A DNA stretch of 64,000 nt, from positions 62,001 through 126,000 of the forward strand of contig CAJODL010000001.1 of NCBI GenBank assembly GCA_905233165.1. Reading direction: 5' to 3'. Position numbers and translations under genes: made by a program. Numbering within the stretch: position 1 is the first letter of the stretch; every line of letters starts with the position of its first letter. The notes under the pieces were generated by a model. The model ran no database searches and was not told the DNA's origin. It worked only from the letters and a program-made list of their open reading frames with translations. This DNA comes from an uncultured Prevotella sp. Its GTDB lineage: Bacteria > Bacteroidota > Bacteroidia > Bacteroidales > Bacteroidaceae. Of the stretch, positions 37,465 to 47,755 are shown one piece after another.

Positions 37465-39180
37465 TTACTTTGTGTTGATTGGCAGATACCAGTTGTCACG
37501 GTTCATCAGCTTCTCGAAGCGCTCCATATTCTTTTCACCTTCTCTTCTGGAGATTGGCTCAGCGAGATAGCTATTGTTATTACGTCTCATTGCGATACGC
37601 ATAAGTGTGTAATAACGCAAGCCTTCGAAAGCTGTCTCTAATGCCATCTCGTTAACGATGAGGTCTTCCACCATCTCTATTGTATCAGTTGGTGACATGA
37701 TAGTCTTCTCTATACGATAGAGCGCATCGCACTCTACATCGCCACAGCCACGTCCATGGATACCAATAGTATTACCAGCTGTAAAGGCATCATTAGGGAA
37801 GTTTATCAATTCACCTGCCCTTGCAAGTTCTTCTGCCGGAATACGCTTTAGATTTTCCTCATTACGCAAGCCATACTTCAGCACAGCAAAGGCAGAATGT
37901 GGGAAACCAGCGCGATTGAGAGCCTCAGCAAAGAGCAGATAGATATACTGCTTACGATAGAGAGGAACAAAGTATGTAGGAAGTTTTGTGATTGTCTGAA
38001 TCTCTGAAGAGTAATCAGATGTTTCGTCACGATTTACTATCCTAGTGCTGTAATTGCCATAGAGACGCAAATCGCCTGCCATCAATGCTGAACGAAGGTG
38101 GTCTTTAGGCACCCTTATAGTATCCTTTTTAGTAGCTGATGTTGCAAAGACTCCTACGAAATCCTCTTCACTTGAGATTTTCTTCATTGCTGCTGATGGA
38201 GACACCTGAGCATAGCCGTTATTGGTGACTGTAGAGTTATAGACATTATTCAGAAGGCTCTTCACACCATAGAACTCGGTATCCTCCATCGGTATTAAGG
38301 TGATATTCTCATCTGATCCGCTATTGGCAATATTATCCGTCAATCCAACATTACGAGGCTCACCTTTAGAAAAGTCCATACCTTCTGCATCCCATGTCAT
38401 TCTGCCCGATGATACCGTTATAGGACGACTTGTCTTAGTAAGGTAGTCATGCAGATATCTTGCTGCATCAGTATAGCGACCTGCCCACAGGCACATTTCG
38501 CCCAATATCACTCTCAGAGGGATAAATAACTTCTTAGATTCAAAGTAATTCACAATACCATACTGTGGGAATTCCATTTCTTCATCGTCCTTTGCACCAA
38601 CATACTGGCTGAGGTCGTTGATGAAGTAGTCACATATTCCCTGTATGTCTGTATAATTCATATTCATGGCCTGCTGTGCCTCCTCCATTGTCAATAGAGG
38701 ATTGAGCACAAGGGGAACTTTGCCATAAATCTTTGCTAACTGCAGATATGTCCATGCACGAAAGACCTTCACAGCGATGTATTCTCTCTTGAAAATCAAC
38801 TTTGAGAGTCTTTGTGCCTCAGGGTCAACATTTGCAAGATAATAGTTGCAGTTGTTGATGATGGCATAATAGTCGCTTATGCGGTTATAGATATTAGGCT
38901 CGTCAGTCATTGGGACATTGGCAAGAGCCTTGATATCTGTCGTAGCATTGTCATTAACCTGCATGAGGTCTGCACGAAGCTCTCCCAACAATATTGTCCT
39001 GTCAGCGACAACCTGCATTTGGCGAATGATACCCATCACACTATGAAGTGTGTCCTCTGGAGTATTCAAAGTGTTATCACCTGCGAATTCCACCATTTCG
39101 GAATCCGTCTCAAGCATCTTCCCACATGACATGAATGAGAGGAGCAGTAATAATACTAAAAATTTATCTTTCATATTCAT
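37465..39180 (-). CDS. SusD/RagB-family surface glycan-binding lipoprotein
   Basis: This is the outer-surface lid of a SusC channel that binds oligosaccharide. The leader has lipobox SFMSC with Cys19. Helical TPR-like SusD stretches are visible: 'IYNRISDYYAIINNCNYYL', 'IAVKVFRAWTYLQLAKIYGKVPLV' and, near the C-terminus, 'ALETAFEGLRYYTLMRIAMRRN'. The 571 residues fit. It follows its SusC by 15 bp and is last in the operon, before a strong terminator. Confidence 0.94.
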   Translation of the reverse strand: MNMKDKFLVLLLLLSFMSCGKMLETDSEMVEFAGDNTLNTPEDTLHSVMGIIRQMQVVADRTILLGELRADLMQVNDNATTDIKALANVPMTDEPNIYNRISDYYAIINNCNYYLANVDPEAQRLSKLIFKREYIAVKVFRAWTYLQLAKIYGKVPLVLNPLLTMEEAQQAMNMNYTDIQGICDYFINDLSQYVGAKDDEEMEFPQYGIVNYFESKKLFIPLRVILGEMCLWAGRYTDAARYLHDYLTKTSRPITVSSGRMTWDAEGMDFSKGEPRNVGLTDNIANSGSDENITLIPMEDTEFYGVKSLLNNVYNSTVTNNGYAQVSPSAAMKKISSEEDFVGVFATSATKKDTIRVPKDHLRSALMAGDLRLYGNYSTRIVNRDETSDYSSEIQTITKLPTYFVPLYRKQYIYLLFAEALNRAGFPHSAFAVLKYGLRNEENLKRIPAEELARAGELINFPNDAFTAGNTIGIHGRGCGDVECDALYRIEKTIMSPTDTIEMVEDLIVNEMALETAFEGLRYYTLMRIAMRRNNNSYLAEPISRREGEKNMERFEKLMNRDNWYLPINTK

Positions 39181-39195
39181 ATTATATTCTATCGT

Positions 39196-42100
39196 TTAGA
39201 GGTTTACCTTTACACCCATTGCAAAAGAACGGCTCTGTCCGAGCAGACCTCTGTCAATACCCTGCAGGAGAGCATTGCCTGACGCTGTGCAATCTGGGTC
39301 ACTTCCAAGATACTTTGTTATAGTAAACACATTATTCACTGCACCCCATACTGTTATACCCTGCAAGAAAGTACTGTTGATAGGTATTGCATATGAAAGT
39401 GTTATGTTTGACAACTTGAGGTAACTTCCATTCTCTATCCATCTGTCAGAGAAGCGGCTGTTGCCATGAGGATCCTGATAAGATAGTCTTGGAACGTCTG
39501 TTACCTGTCCTTCTGTTGTCCATCTGTTGTTCATCGCCTTTGTCTGGTTGTAGAAATATTTTCCACTCTCCAGAATGCTGCGCTGATAATTATATATATC
39601 GTTACCTATTGAGTATGTGAATGACATATCAAGTGTAAACTGCTTCCATTTCAGGTGACTGCGGAAGTTACCATAGATGTCAGGATTAGGATTACCTATT
39701 ACAACACGGTCTTCCTCCCCTATCTTACCATCACCGTTAGTATCCTGGAATCTCATGTCACCAGCTTGGAAAGCAACTTTGTTTCCTGACTTGTCAAGAT
39801 AGTATTTACCATCTGCCTTTGCTTGTTCCTCTGTAGAATATACTCCATTTGTCTTATATCCATAGAATTGTCCTACAGGGCCACCTACTTCTGAAATGAT
39901 GGTAGCACCATATGCTGATGTCAAAAGTCTGTCGGTACCATTTCCAAGATCTGTAAGCTTATTCTTGTAGTGGCCCATTGTCGCTCCAAGTTCCCACTTC
40001 CAATCTTTATCATTAATTACTTTCACGTCTGCACGGAAGTCAAATCCAGAGTTACGGAGTTTTCCACCGTTTGTCCAGTTTTCTGCCAAACCACTGGTCC
40101 ATGCCATCTGCTGAAGCATCAACAGGTCTGATGTCCAAGAAGCGAAGTAATTGAATCCTACATGCAGGCGATTCTTCAAGAGGTTTGTCTCAAAACCGAC
40201 ATTAAACTTGCGGGTTGTCTCCCACTTCAATGTACTATTGCCTACATTTCCCAACAACAAACCTGTCAGAGTAGCACCCATCATAGACTTTGAGATGAAA
40301 TAACTTCTTGATGCTGTATAATCAATATTATCATTTCCAGTAATTTCAAAACCTATGTTAAGGCGCAAGTAATCAATCATCTTTACGTCAGACATCCATT
40401 TTTCATTACTCATAACCCAAGAACCTTGAACGCTTGGGAATATACCCCATCGTGTTCCGAACATCTTCAATGCACTTGCATCATCACCGAAACGTGAAGA
40501 AGCATGTCCAGTCAGAGATACTGAAGCATAGTATTTCTCTGCATAGTTGTAGTCAGCAACTCCATACCAAGAGAAATCTGTATATTTGTCATCAGCACCA
40601 GTGGTAGTCTTGTACTGCAATGATGTTGACATGTTAGGTGTCTTATCATTACCCGTATTATAACCATTCTGGATGTTCACCTTGTTACGGTTGTTCATGA
40701 AACGGAAACCACCATATGCCTTGATATAGTTTGCACCATAACGGTTTGTCCATGTAAGACGAGTGTCTGACTGTATGGAGTTTTGTCTTGTTGCAAGAGA
40801 AGATACAGTATTTTCTACATAGACAATATCTGTCAAGCCAGGAACACGGAATTGTGGAATACCTGTGATAGGCAAGTAATAATTCTCATTAGTATTCACG
40901 AGAGTGAAACCAAAATCCTCAGATACTGTAAAGTACTTATTTATCTTATAGCTTGGTGCTACAGTGAATGTCACAAGACGGTTACCGAATGTATTCTTGT
41001 TTCTGCCATCGCCATTGACGAGTATGCTGATAGGGTTTCCTAAACTTCTGTCGCTGGTAATAATAGTACCTTGAAGATAATCATCTGCCTCTGAAAGATA
41101 ACTACTCAAATTACCATTGACATCGTAAGCATAAGGAGAAAGGAATGGTGACTTTACCATTGCCAGGAAGTTTGGTGAGGTAATAGTAGTACTCTCTACA
41201 TCACTACTTACACCAACATCTCTCAAATCACGCTTTACATCACTGAACGACGCATCGAAACGAACTTTCAGGTTGCGAATTATCTCAATATCAGTATTCA
41301 GACGCATATCGAAACGTGTGAAGTCATTACCCTTGAGGGGACTGTTGGCAGCAGAATATCCTACAGAAAGGTTGTAACTAGCCACATCATCACCACCCTG
41401 CACATTGATACCATAACTCTGGGCATAAGAAGTGCGATAAATCTCCTTGTTCCAATCTGTTTCGTTATGGTACATAGGATAGAAGTAATACTTTGGATCT
41501 GATACAAGGAACTTCAGTGTTGACATATCGCTAACCTTTGGTGCCAGCATTTCTGTAACGTATGTGCGATAGTCTTCTGCCCCCATCATGCTTGGAGTTC
41601 TTGGCTTTGTAATAAACTTACCACCAATTGTGAGGTCAATCTTTGTCGTCATGCTCTTGTTGCGCTTTGTCTTAATCAGCAGTACACCATTAGCACCCTT
41701 GGCACCATATATTGCAGTACCATTCTTCATCACCTCAACACTCTCGATGTCATTGACATTGATGTTAGCCAACAGATTATTGAAATATCCGTCATGAAGC
41801 ATCGCGCCGTCATATTTCATATCCATTATCATACCATCAACAACTACCAACGGCTGTGCATTGGTATTAAGACTGTTGATACCATTGATGAACATTACGT
41901 TACCAAGTCCATCATTACCACCACGACTTACGGCATGGACATCAGCATTCAATCTTCCCTGAATAAATGGGTCGATAGACATCTCCACACTATTACCGAA
42001 GTCAGTGGTTCCAGATACTCTGTTACCAGATGTATATGCTTTATATGATGAAGAAAAAGCATCTCTATACATCTGAGCATCTACATGCATAGCGTCCTTA

Positions 42101-42360
42101 CCGACTGCAACCTGTAAAGGAGAGCATCCTTCCAGTGTCAGATAAACACTATTTACATATTCAGGTACATCCTTTATAAGGTATATACCTTCAGCATTAG
42201 TCATAGCGGTAAACCGCTCATCACCATAGGCTTTCACCTGCACACCTGCTATTGGATTGCCCGTGGCAGCGTCAGTCACCTTTCCTCCTATTTCTTTCGC
42301 CTCAAGGAAAGAAACAGACGCTAATGCTAGTGTTAATGTTATATATTTTCTCTTATTCAT
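39196..42360 (-). CDS. SusC/RagA-family TonB-linked outer-membrane transporter
   Basis: The signal peptide is near residue 21 (SFLEA). A carboxypeptidase-regulatory-like domain follows ('GGKVTDAATGNPIAGVQVKAY'), then a plug ('MFINGINSLNTNAQPLVVVDG', 'VEVMKNGTAIYGAKGANGVLLIKTKR') and a beta-barrel. It is more distant from the other two SusC proteins in the window, and its mature N-terminus is not Gln. It lies 6 bp after a FAS1 lipoprotein gene and pairs with the SusD at 37465-39180. Confidence 0.95.
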   Translation of the reverse strand: MNKRKYITLTLALASVSFLEAKEIGGKVTDAATGNPIAGVQVKAYGDERFTAMTNAEGIYLIKDVPEYVNSVYLTLEGCSPLQVAVGKDAMHVDAQMYRDAFSSSYKAYTSGNRVSGTTDFGNSVEMSIDPFIQGRLNADVHAVSRGGNDGLGNVMFINGINSLNTNAQPLVVVDGMIMDMKYDGAMLHDGYFNNLLANINVNDIESVEVMKNGTAIYGAKGANGVLLIKTKRNKSMTTKIDLTIGGKFITKPRTPSMMGAEDYRTYVTEMLAPKVSDMSTLKFLVSDPKYYFYPMYHNETDWNKEIYRTSYAQSYGINVQGGDDVASYNLSVGYSAANSPLKGNDFTRFDMRLNTDIEIIRNLKVRFDASFSDVKRDLRDVGVSSDVESTTITSPNFLAMVKSPFLSPYAYDVNGNLSSYLSEADDYLQGTIITSDRSLGNPISILVNGDGRNKNTFGNRLVTFTVAPSYKINKYFTVSEDFGFTLVNTNENYYLPITGIPQFRVPGLTDIVYVENTVSSLATRQNSIQSDTRLTWTNRYGANYIKAYGGFRFMNNRNKVNIQNGYNTGNDKTPNMSTSLQYKTTTGADDKYTDFSWYGVADYNYAEKYYASVSLTGHASSRFGDDASALKMFGTRWGIFPSVQGSWVMSNEKWMSDVKMIDYLRLNIGFEITGNDNIDYTASRSYFISKSMMGATLTGLLLGNVGNSTLKWETTRKFNVGFETNLLKNRLHVGFNYFASWTSDLLMLQQMAWTSGLAENWTNGGKLRNSGFDFRADVKVINDKDWKWELGATMGHYKNKLTDLGNGTDRLLTSAYGATIISEVGGPVGQFYGYKTNGVYSTEEQAKADGKYYLDKSGNKVAFQAGDMRFQDTNGDGKIGEEDRVVIGNPNPDIYGNFRSHLKWKQFTLDMSFTYSIGNDIYNYQRSILESGKYFYNQTKAMNNRWTTEGQVTDVPRLSYQDPHGNSRFSDRWIENGSYLKLSNITLSYAIPINSTFLQGITVWGAVNNVFTITKYLGSDPDCTASGNALLQGIDRGLLGQSRSFAMGVKVNL

Positions 42361-42366
42361 AGCAAA

Positions 42367-43977
42367 TTATTCAATTACAGGTTCGAGGTATATATAGTCT
42401 AAGTATATTATAGACGTTTCCGTTTTCTTTTTGGGGTTCGCATTACCATTGATAGTTACTGTTACATCAGTTGTCTGTCCAAACTGACAAACCGGGAATT
42501 CCATCTCAGCAACTACCATATCTTTAACCTTATTTACGTAATCCTCTGTTCCAATAGTTTGCTCACTCCAAGGTGTATTTTGGAGTTTGCCACTCTGATC
42601 ATAGTAGTTGATAGAAGTCTTAAACTTTACGATTTTTTCCTCATCTATTACATCTATTGTTTTTGACAAGGTAACAATGTGAACTTTATACTTTCCAGAA
42701 AGAACACCAGGAACCCTATATGATACGTTCCACAGCATCGCATCATTAGATTTGATTGGAGATAATCTTACATAAGAACCTTTATGTACCTGCTTATCCA
42801 AAACTGCCTTTACATTAAGATTACACCTATCAGTTGTATAGTCTGATATATTCCATGTATATTCACCTTCCTGCTCTATCTTCTTGAAATATGTCTGTGT
42901 TGGGTCAAATGGCCATTCATCATAACAATACAGGAAACCATTGCTACAACTTCTTATAGAATTTGCCTTTCCTAACAGACCCGTACTCTCATATGGCTTG
43001 TAGAACACATGATATTCAGGGGTAGAACGATTATATTGTACACTGATAATACTGTCATTTGGTGAAGACTGCATTGTCTTACTGAAGACAGCATCATCTA
43101 ATAGTGCACGCATGGTATAATATTTCTGAAGAGAGTCACGCTTATCCACATTATCAGCATAGTTGAAAAACTTAACAGCCTTGTCCCATGCTTTTTTCCA
43201 TCCTTCGTTAGTAGGAATAGCAACAGAATAAACAGAGTCCTCTGCATTCAACAAACCAATAGCCTCCATCATCTTATTACGCTCATAAATAACAGAGTCA
43301 ACATAGACAGGAACACCTTCTACAACACCACTTTGAACACTTGCATTCTCGTCAAAAACATCTTCATTATATGAAGCTATACCAGTTCCTACATTCTTGT
43401 AATCCTCATCAAGAACCAAGGTTTCATAAATTGTCTTTTTATACTCAATAGGTGATTTCATTACATGCAATACACCATTACGGGTATGTATATTAGCCTG
43501 GTCAATTTCTGAACCACCAATAGAGCCTGGAGTAACCACAACATACTTTCCGTTCAGGGATTTATATCTGCCCTCTGTAGCAGAATGTGGAGAACGGATA
43601 ATATGATTCTTAACTACGAAATGTTCTACAGCAGAGTCTCCCTGTGCTGTTTCCAATACTGTCAGCAATGAGTCCAGGTTAAATGTTCCATTAACTGGTG
43701 CCATCAATGTCAGAGACTGACCACCTGACAAAATGTCTGCATAACTTGTTTCTGTCACCTTATGGTGCCTGAAGACCTTTGTCCTTGCTATCAAGGTAGA
43801 GAAGTCGGATAATTCTTCATGAGAAGCTATCTCATCAAACAAACTATTTGTGGTACTTCCTCCTGATGCATTTTCATAGTGATCATTCCAATCGGAACAA
43901 GATGTCAATACCGATAAAGGAGAAAGGAAGGCACCAATAGCCATCATCCCAAGTATCTTCCGATGTTTGTTCTTCAT
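42367..43977 (-). CDS. FAS1-domain surface lipoprotein (536 residues)
   Basis: The leader ends in lipobox VLTSC (Cys27), followed by SDWNDHYEN, an acidic start typical of surface lipoproteins. Two FAS1-like modules are suggested by 'SLTLMAPVNGTFNLDSLL ... GVLHVMKS' and 'VYSVAIPTNEGWKKAW ... GFLYCYDEWPFD'. A beta-rich C-terminal region with 'SYRVPGVLSGKYKVHIV' resembles a binding module. No catalytic motif was seen. It is the fifth gene of the seven-gene Sus operon and lies 6 bp before SusC. The function is inferred as surface binding. Confidence 0.8.
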   Translation of the reverse strand: MKNKHRKILGMMAIGAFLSPLSVLTSCSDWNDHYENASGGSTTNSLFDEIASHEELSDFSTLIARTKVFRHHKVTETSYADILSGGQSLTLMAPVNGTFNLDSLLTVLETAQGDSAVEHFVVKNHIIRSPHSATEGRYKSLNGKYVVVTPGSIGGSEIDQANIHTRNGVLHVMKSPIEYKKTIYETLVLDEDYKNVGTGIASYNEDVFDENASVQSGVVEGVPVYVDSVIYERNKMMEAIGLLNAEDSVYSVAIPTNEGWKKAWDKAVKFFNYADNVDKRDSLQKYYTMRALLDDAVFSKTMQSSPNDSIISVQYNRSTPEYHVFYKPYESTGLLGKANSIRSCSNGFLYCYDEWPFDPTQTYFKKIEQEGEYTWNISDYTTDRCNLNVKAVLDKQVHKGSYVRLSPIKSNDAMLWNVSYRVPGVLSGKYKVHIVTLSKTIDVIDEEKIVKFKTSINYYDQSGKLQNTPWSEQTIGTEDYVNKVKDMVVAEMEFPVCQFGQTTDVTVTINGNANPKKKTETSIIYLDYIYLEPVIE

Positions 43978-43996
43978 ATTTATATTTTTTTGTTTT

Positions 43997-44031
43997 TTAC
44001 TCTTAACTTTAAAACTCTACACTCTAAACTT
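43997..44031 (-). repeat. Degenerate heptamer repeat after the 655-residue FAS1 gene
   Basis: The coding strand reads AGTTTAG-AGTGTAG-AGTTTTA-AAGTTAA-GAGT directly behind the stop codon, a 7-nt period in the 56-bp gap between two FAS1 genes. It resembles a diverged version of the AAAGGTC repeats elsewhere in the window. Confidence 0.5.
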
Positions 44032-44033
44032 GA

Positions 44034-46001
44034 TCAGTGTCTGTTTTCGCCTTGTGGGCTGGCATAAACACTCTTTGGACACAGTTCTATATAGTCGAAA
44101 GACCATTCTGCATCTCCATCCAACACCTGACGGAAACGTAACCAGTTCTCTTTACCCTCCGTGAACTGTTCTGTAGTTAGGATTCTACGCAAATGTTCCG
44201 GGGCATCTATGCGGAAATTATTAGCACCTGGCTTACCATAAGAATCAGGGCCAAGCATATATCCGAGGTTACGAAGAGTCTTATCAATGGATATATTATA
44301 TTCCTCATCATTTTTAAGACTTTCCTGATTTAATTCCACATATTCCCACACACCTTTACGCAGGTCAACAGGGATGCCACAAGGCGTATTGTTGAAATAA
44401 ACCTGAACGACACCACGTTCCTCACTGGCCACGTATGCCAGACGGATCTCATAAAGTCCTGGAGGAGGATTTGGTAATTTTATCTGCACATCATACTGTC
44501 CCTTAACAGCAACAGCATTGCCGAGGTATGAACTCCACCATACATTATCACAGTGTACTCCAACAAATGATTCAGGCGAGATCTTCCATCCTTCTATGTA
44601 TCCACGCTTGAATGCGAAGAGATAGTTCTCGTCCCATCCTAAATTACCACGAGCACCTTGGTTCATAAAATCAGCACTCAAAGTTGTGGCATCAATACGT
44701 ATACGACAGTTAAGAACCTTATCACGCACGGTCGTACTGTATTCCATCAAGTCGTCCAAATAAAAGTAACGGCCGTTAAGTGCCTGTTGGTTACTCTTAC
44801 CACTCTCTGAATCGGAGAGTACTCTTACACCCTTAACTGTCGGAGTACGTTTTGCCTCTCCCTTACGATTTGCGTACAACTGTCCAGATGCGCGACAGAA
44901 GCGAACCATACCTTCTTTCAACATCGTCTGCCAGAAATCTTCTGCATCGGCAACATCAGCACGACAGCAATCTGTCAGAATCTGACCAGATGGTGCCCAA
45001 TCACTATGATTACCCAATCTGTTCATCAAATGGTAGCTAACCCATCTGTTCAACGGATTCTTACGATTAGTGAAATCATTGTCATATAATCCGGCATCAA
45101 GAGGGAATGTCTCATCGTAAACCTTTTTCGCATGTGCAATAAGGTCGTCAAGTGAATTAATACCATGTTGTGCCAAAACTTCATTCGGTTCTACAAAGGC
45201 GGTATATTTGAAATAACGTTTTTCATACCAATGAGCCACCATATCTTTTCCACCGAAACGCTTGACAATCTTACTCTGTGCCACAGAGTCAGAATGTACA
45301 TAATAAGTATTGTCTATGTATTTCGTTAAAGAGTCCGACATATTTGTCAAACTGAGAGCCTGACAAAAGATACTTATCGTAGAATCCTCCTCCATCAAAT
45401 CAGGCAGGAACTGGTTACTGGCACTCACAACCCTGTTGATAGTATGTACTACACCATTCGTGACAGAGTCATCTTTCTGAGTAATAAGAGACCTCTTGTT
45501 TACATAGAGCAACAGCGCATTATTATTATTAACATCACTATCACTTGTAATTACCACATAACGGTCATCCATATTCATTGATGGCAGAGTACCATCACTA
45601 TAGTCAGTAGTGAAATATGCACCCTTATTTACAATATGGTTACGTACGATAGTGTCACACGTCCTTTCCGGAATACTCTGAATGCTTTCAAAGCCGTTTT
45701 CAGCCAGATATGTCTTCATGGCTTCATTATCTGGAGCATAGACGGTATATGTACCATAAGTGCCCAACATTGAATAATAGTTTGACACATTTTCACCTTC
45801 AGTTTGCATTGGTTTTGCCCTCTGCAACAATTCTATGTACATACTGTACTTTTCCGGATGCTCAGCAAGAAATTCTGCTGCAGTCTGTTTTGTTGCAGAA
45901 TAGTAGCTGGCGTCACCATCTTTTACATCATTGTCAACACAAGATGCTATGCCCATCAGCAGCGCTGCCGCCAATAAGAAGTATAATGACTTGTTTCTCA
46001 T
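44034..46001 (-). CDS. FAS1-domain surface lipoprotein (655 residues)
   Basis: The leader has lipobox GIASC (Cys21), followed by VDNDVKDGD. FAS1-like features include 'YTVYAPDNEAMKTYLAENGF' followed by 'NGVVHTINRVVSAS', the classic FAS1 ending of a strand leading to a helper helix. The C-terminal part contains 'PGLYEIRLAYVASEERGVVQVYFN', reminiscent of a carbohydrate-binding beta-sandwich. No enzyme motif was seen. It lies 13 bp after SusD (46015-47751) and 56 bp before the next FAS1 gene. It probably contributes to surface capture, with unknown ligand. Confidence 0.8.
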   Translation of the reverse strand: MRNKSLYFLLAAALLMGIASCVDNDVKDGDASYYSATKQTAAEFLAEHPEKYSMYIELLQRAKPMQTEGENVSNYYSMLGTYGTYTVYAPDNEAMKTYLAENGFESIQSIPERTCDTIVRNHIVNKGAYFTTDYSDGTLPSMNMDDRYVVITSDSDVNNNNALLLYVNKRSLITQKDDSVTNGVVHTINRVVSASNQFLPDLMEEDSTISIFCQALSLTNMSDSLTKYIDNTYYVHSDSVAQSKIVKRFGGKDMVAHWYEKRYFKYTAFVEPNEVLAQHGINSLDDLIAHAKKVYDETFPLDAGLYDNDFTNRKNPLNRWVSYHLMNRLGNHSDWAPSGQILTDCCRADVADAEDFWQTMLKEGMVRFCRASGQLYANRKGEAKRTPTVKGVRVLSDSESGKSNQQALNGRYFYLDDLMEYSTTVRDKVLNCRIRIDATTLSADFMNQGARGNLGWDENYLFAFKRGYIEGWKISPESFVGVHCDNVWWSSYLGNAVAVKGQYDVQIKLPNPPPGLYEIRLAYVASEERGVVQVYFNNTPCGIPVDLRKGVWEYVELNQESLKNDEEYNISIDKTLRNLGYMLGPDSYGKPGANNFRIDAPEHLRRILTTEQFTEGKENWLRFRQVLDGDAEWSFDYIELCPKSVYASPQGENRH

Positions 46002-46014
46002 ATTGTATTATTAT

Positions 46015-47751
46015 TTATTTTTGGAAATCTTCTGTATCTCCATATGCAGGATTCTGCGTGAGATTTCTGTTAAGTTTCAGCTCATTCTTGTTTATTGGCC
46101 AGAAGAGAGTATATGGATTGCTAAGTCTGATTTGTATGGCATTAACATTAATCTGATATTTTGTCGTTGCCTGCTTTGACAGGTAGCTATTGTTTCCTGT
46201 ACGTATAGAATAACGTACAAGGTCATACCAACGCTTTCCCTCAAACATTAAATCACGCTTGCGTTCCTGAAGAATCAGATCTTCTATCATCTTTGTCATA
46301 CTTGAGTTATAATCTGACAGCTTCAAAGCTCCTGCACCACCAACAGTAGTAATATTTCGAGCTCTGCGGTTGACAGCGTCAACAAGTTTAAATGCCTGCT
46401 CAAAATATTCTTCACCCTTAAAGGCAAGCGCCTCTGCTTTCATAAGCATGATGTCAGTAAGTCGATATATAATCCAGTTGGCATATGAATTGCTTCGACG
46501 GCTTATAGTGATGCCTGCTGTACTCTCATCAGTAAGTGTGCTAAGACGATTAGACATCGAAACAGAAGATGCTGCATATTTTGTAATAGATACTCTGTTT
46601 GTCTTATTATCCATCATACCATATGCACGACAATCGTCCTTCGAGAATAAAGTATTATTACCTATTATTACGTCTTTTCTGTTTTCTTCTGGTGTAGCAA
46701 AACGACCAAGGGTATTTGATGTATTACCATAGTATGTATATACATAGTCATTTGAAGAACTCTGACCGACACGGAAATACAATTCAAAGATACTCTCAAA
46801 ACTGTTTCCTGTACCAAAAATCTCGGTTTGAGCATTACCACACCTTGTGCCTCCATCTACACATTCTCTTATAAGAGGTATGTCATTGAAAAGCATCATA
46901 TCATTTATTTCACCAAGATTATTTTTCTTCTCCTCATACTGCTTTTTCTTAGCATCTATGATAAGGTCACAATAACGGATTGTCTCATCGAAGTCGCCCT
47001 TCCATAGATTTAATTCAGCAAGCAAAGCGTATATAGCATATCGTGTTACACGACCGCTATTCTCAGTAGCTGCAGTTGCTGCGAGAGAATTTGACATATT
47101 GCTATCATCTACATATCGACGCACAGCCATCTCTTCTACACCTTTGAGGTCGTTGATAAGTATGTCAAACGCCGGACCTATCTCCCATTTTCCGTTCTGC
47201 ATGACAAAAGCAGGAGTTGGGGCGACCTCGAAATCTGCATCATCACTAATGCTTGCCTCGAAAACTATAGGCACTGATGCAAATGTTCTGAGAAGATAGA
47301 AATAACACAGGTCACGGATGAAAGTAGCCTCAGCTATTGTAGCCTGCAATTCGGTTACTGTATAGTTAGGGTCTATCTCCTGCACACCAGGTGCATAGTG
47401 AATAACTGTATTACATCTGTTTATTGTCTGATAAAAAACACTCCATGAAGTAAGAGCACTCGAAGGTAACAGAGTCTCCTTAAGAGCATCTAATAAATCA
47501 TTACTGTTTACAGAACTTCCTGCTATAATGTTTTCAGAGCGAAGTTCGCCCCATACAGCCATACGTAATATACTCTCACGATTCTCGAGAGATTCATAAC
47601 AGGAGTTGAGAACACTTTCAACGTCTTTTTTCTCGGTCCAGTAATTCTCAAGTACCACATCATTAAGTGGTAATGTATCAAGATATTTGCTACAAGAAGT
47701 AAAACCTGTGAGCAACAAAGCTGCGGAAAGAATAGTTAATGTCCTTTTCAT
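46015..47751 (-). CDS. SusD/RagB-family surface glycan-binding lipoprotein
   Basis: The lipobox GFTSC gives Cys20, and the mature start 'SKYLDTLPLNDV' is a hallmark of SusD proteins. Further signatures are 'ATIAEATFIRDLCYFYLLRTFASVP', 'YAIYALLAELNLWKGDFDE' and C-terminal 'DLILQERKRDLMFEGKRWYDLVR'. The 578 residues fit. It lies 4 bp after SusC, its channel partner. Confidence 0.95.
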   Translation of the reverse strand: MKRTLTILSAALLLTGFTSCSKYLDTLPLNDVVLENYWTEKKDVESVLNSCYESLENRESILRMAVWGELRSENIIAGSSVNSNDLLDALKETLLPSSALTSWSVFYQTINRCNTVIHYAPGVQEIDPNYTVTELQATIAEATFIRDLCYFYLLRTFASVPIVFEASISDDADFEVAPTPAFVMQNGKWEIGPAFDILINDLKGVEEMAVRRYVDDSNMSNSLAATAATENSGRVTRYAIYALLAELNLWKGDFDETIRYCDLIIDAKKKQYEEKKNNLGEINDMMLFNDIPLIRECVDGGTRCGNAQTEIFGTGNSFESIFELYFRVGQSSSNDYVYTYYGNTSNTLGRFATPEENRKDVIIGNNTLFSKDDCRAYGMMDNKTNRVSITKYAASSVSMSNRLSTLTDESTAGITISRRSNSYANWIIYRLTDIMLMKAEALAFKGEEYFEQAFKLVDAVNRRARNITTVGGAGALKLSDYNSSMTKMIEDLILQERKRDLMFEGKRWYDLVRYSIRTGNNSYLSKQATTKYQINVNAIQIRLSNPYTLFWPINKNELKLNRNLTQNPAYGDTEDFQK

Positions 47752-47755
47752 AGTT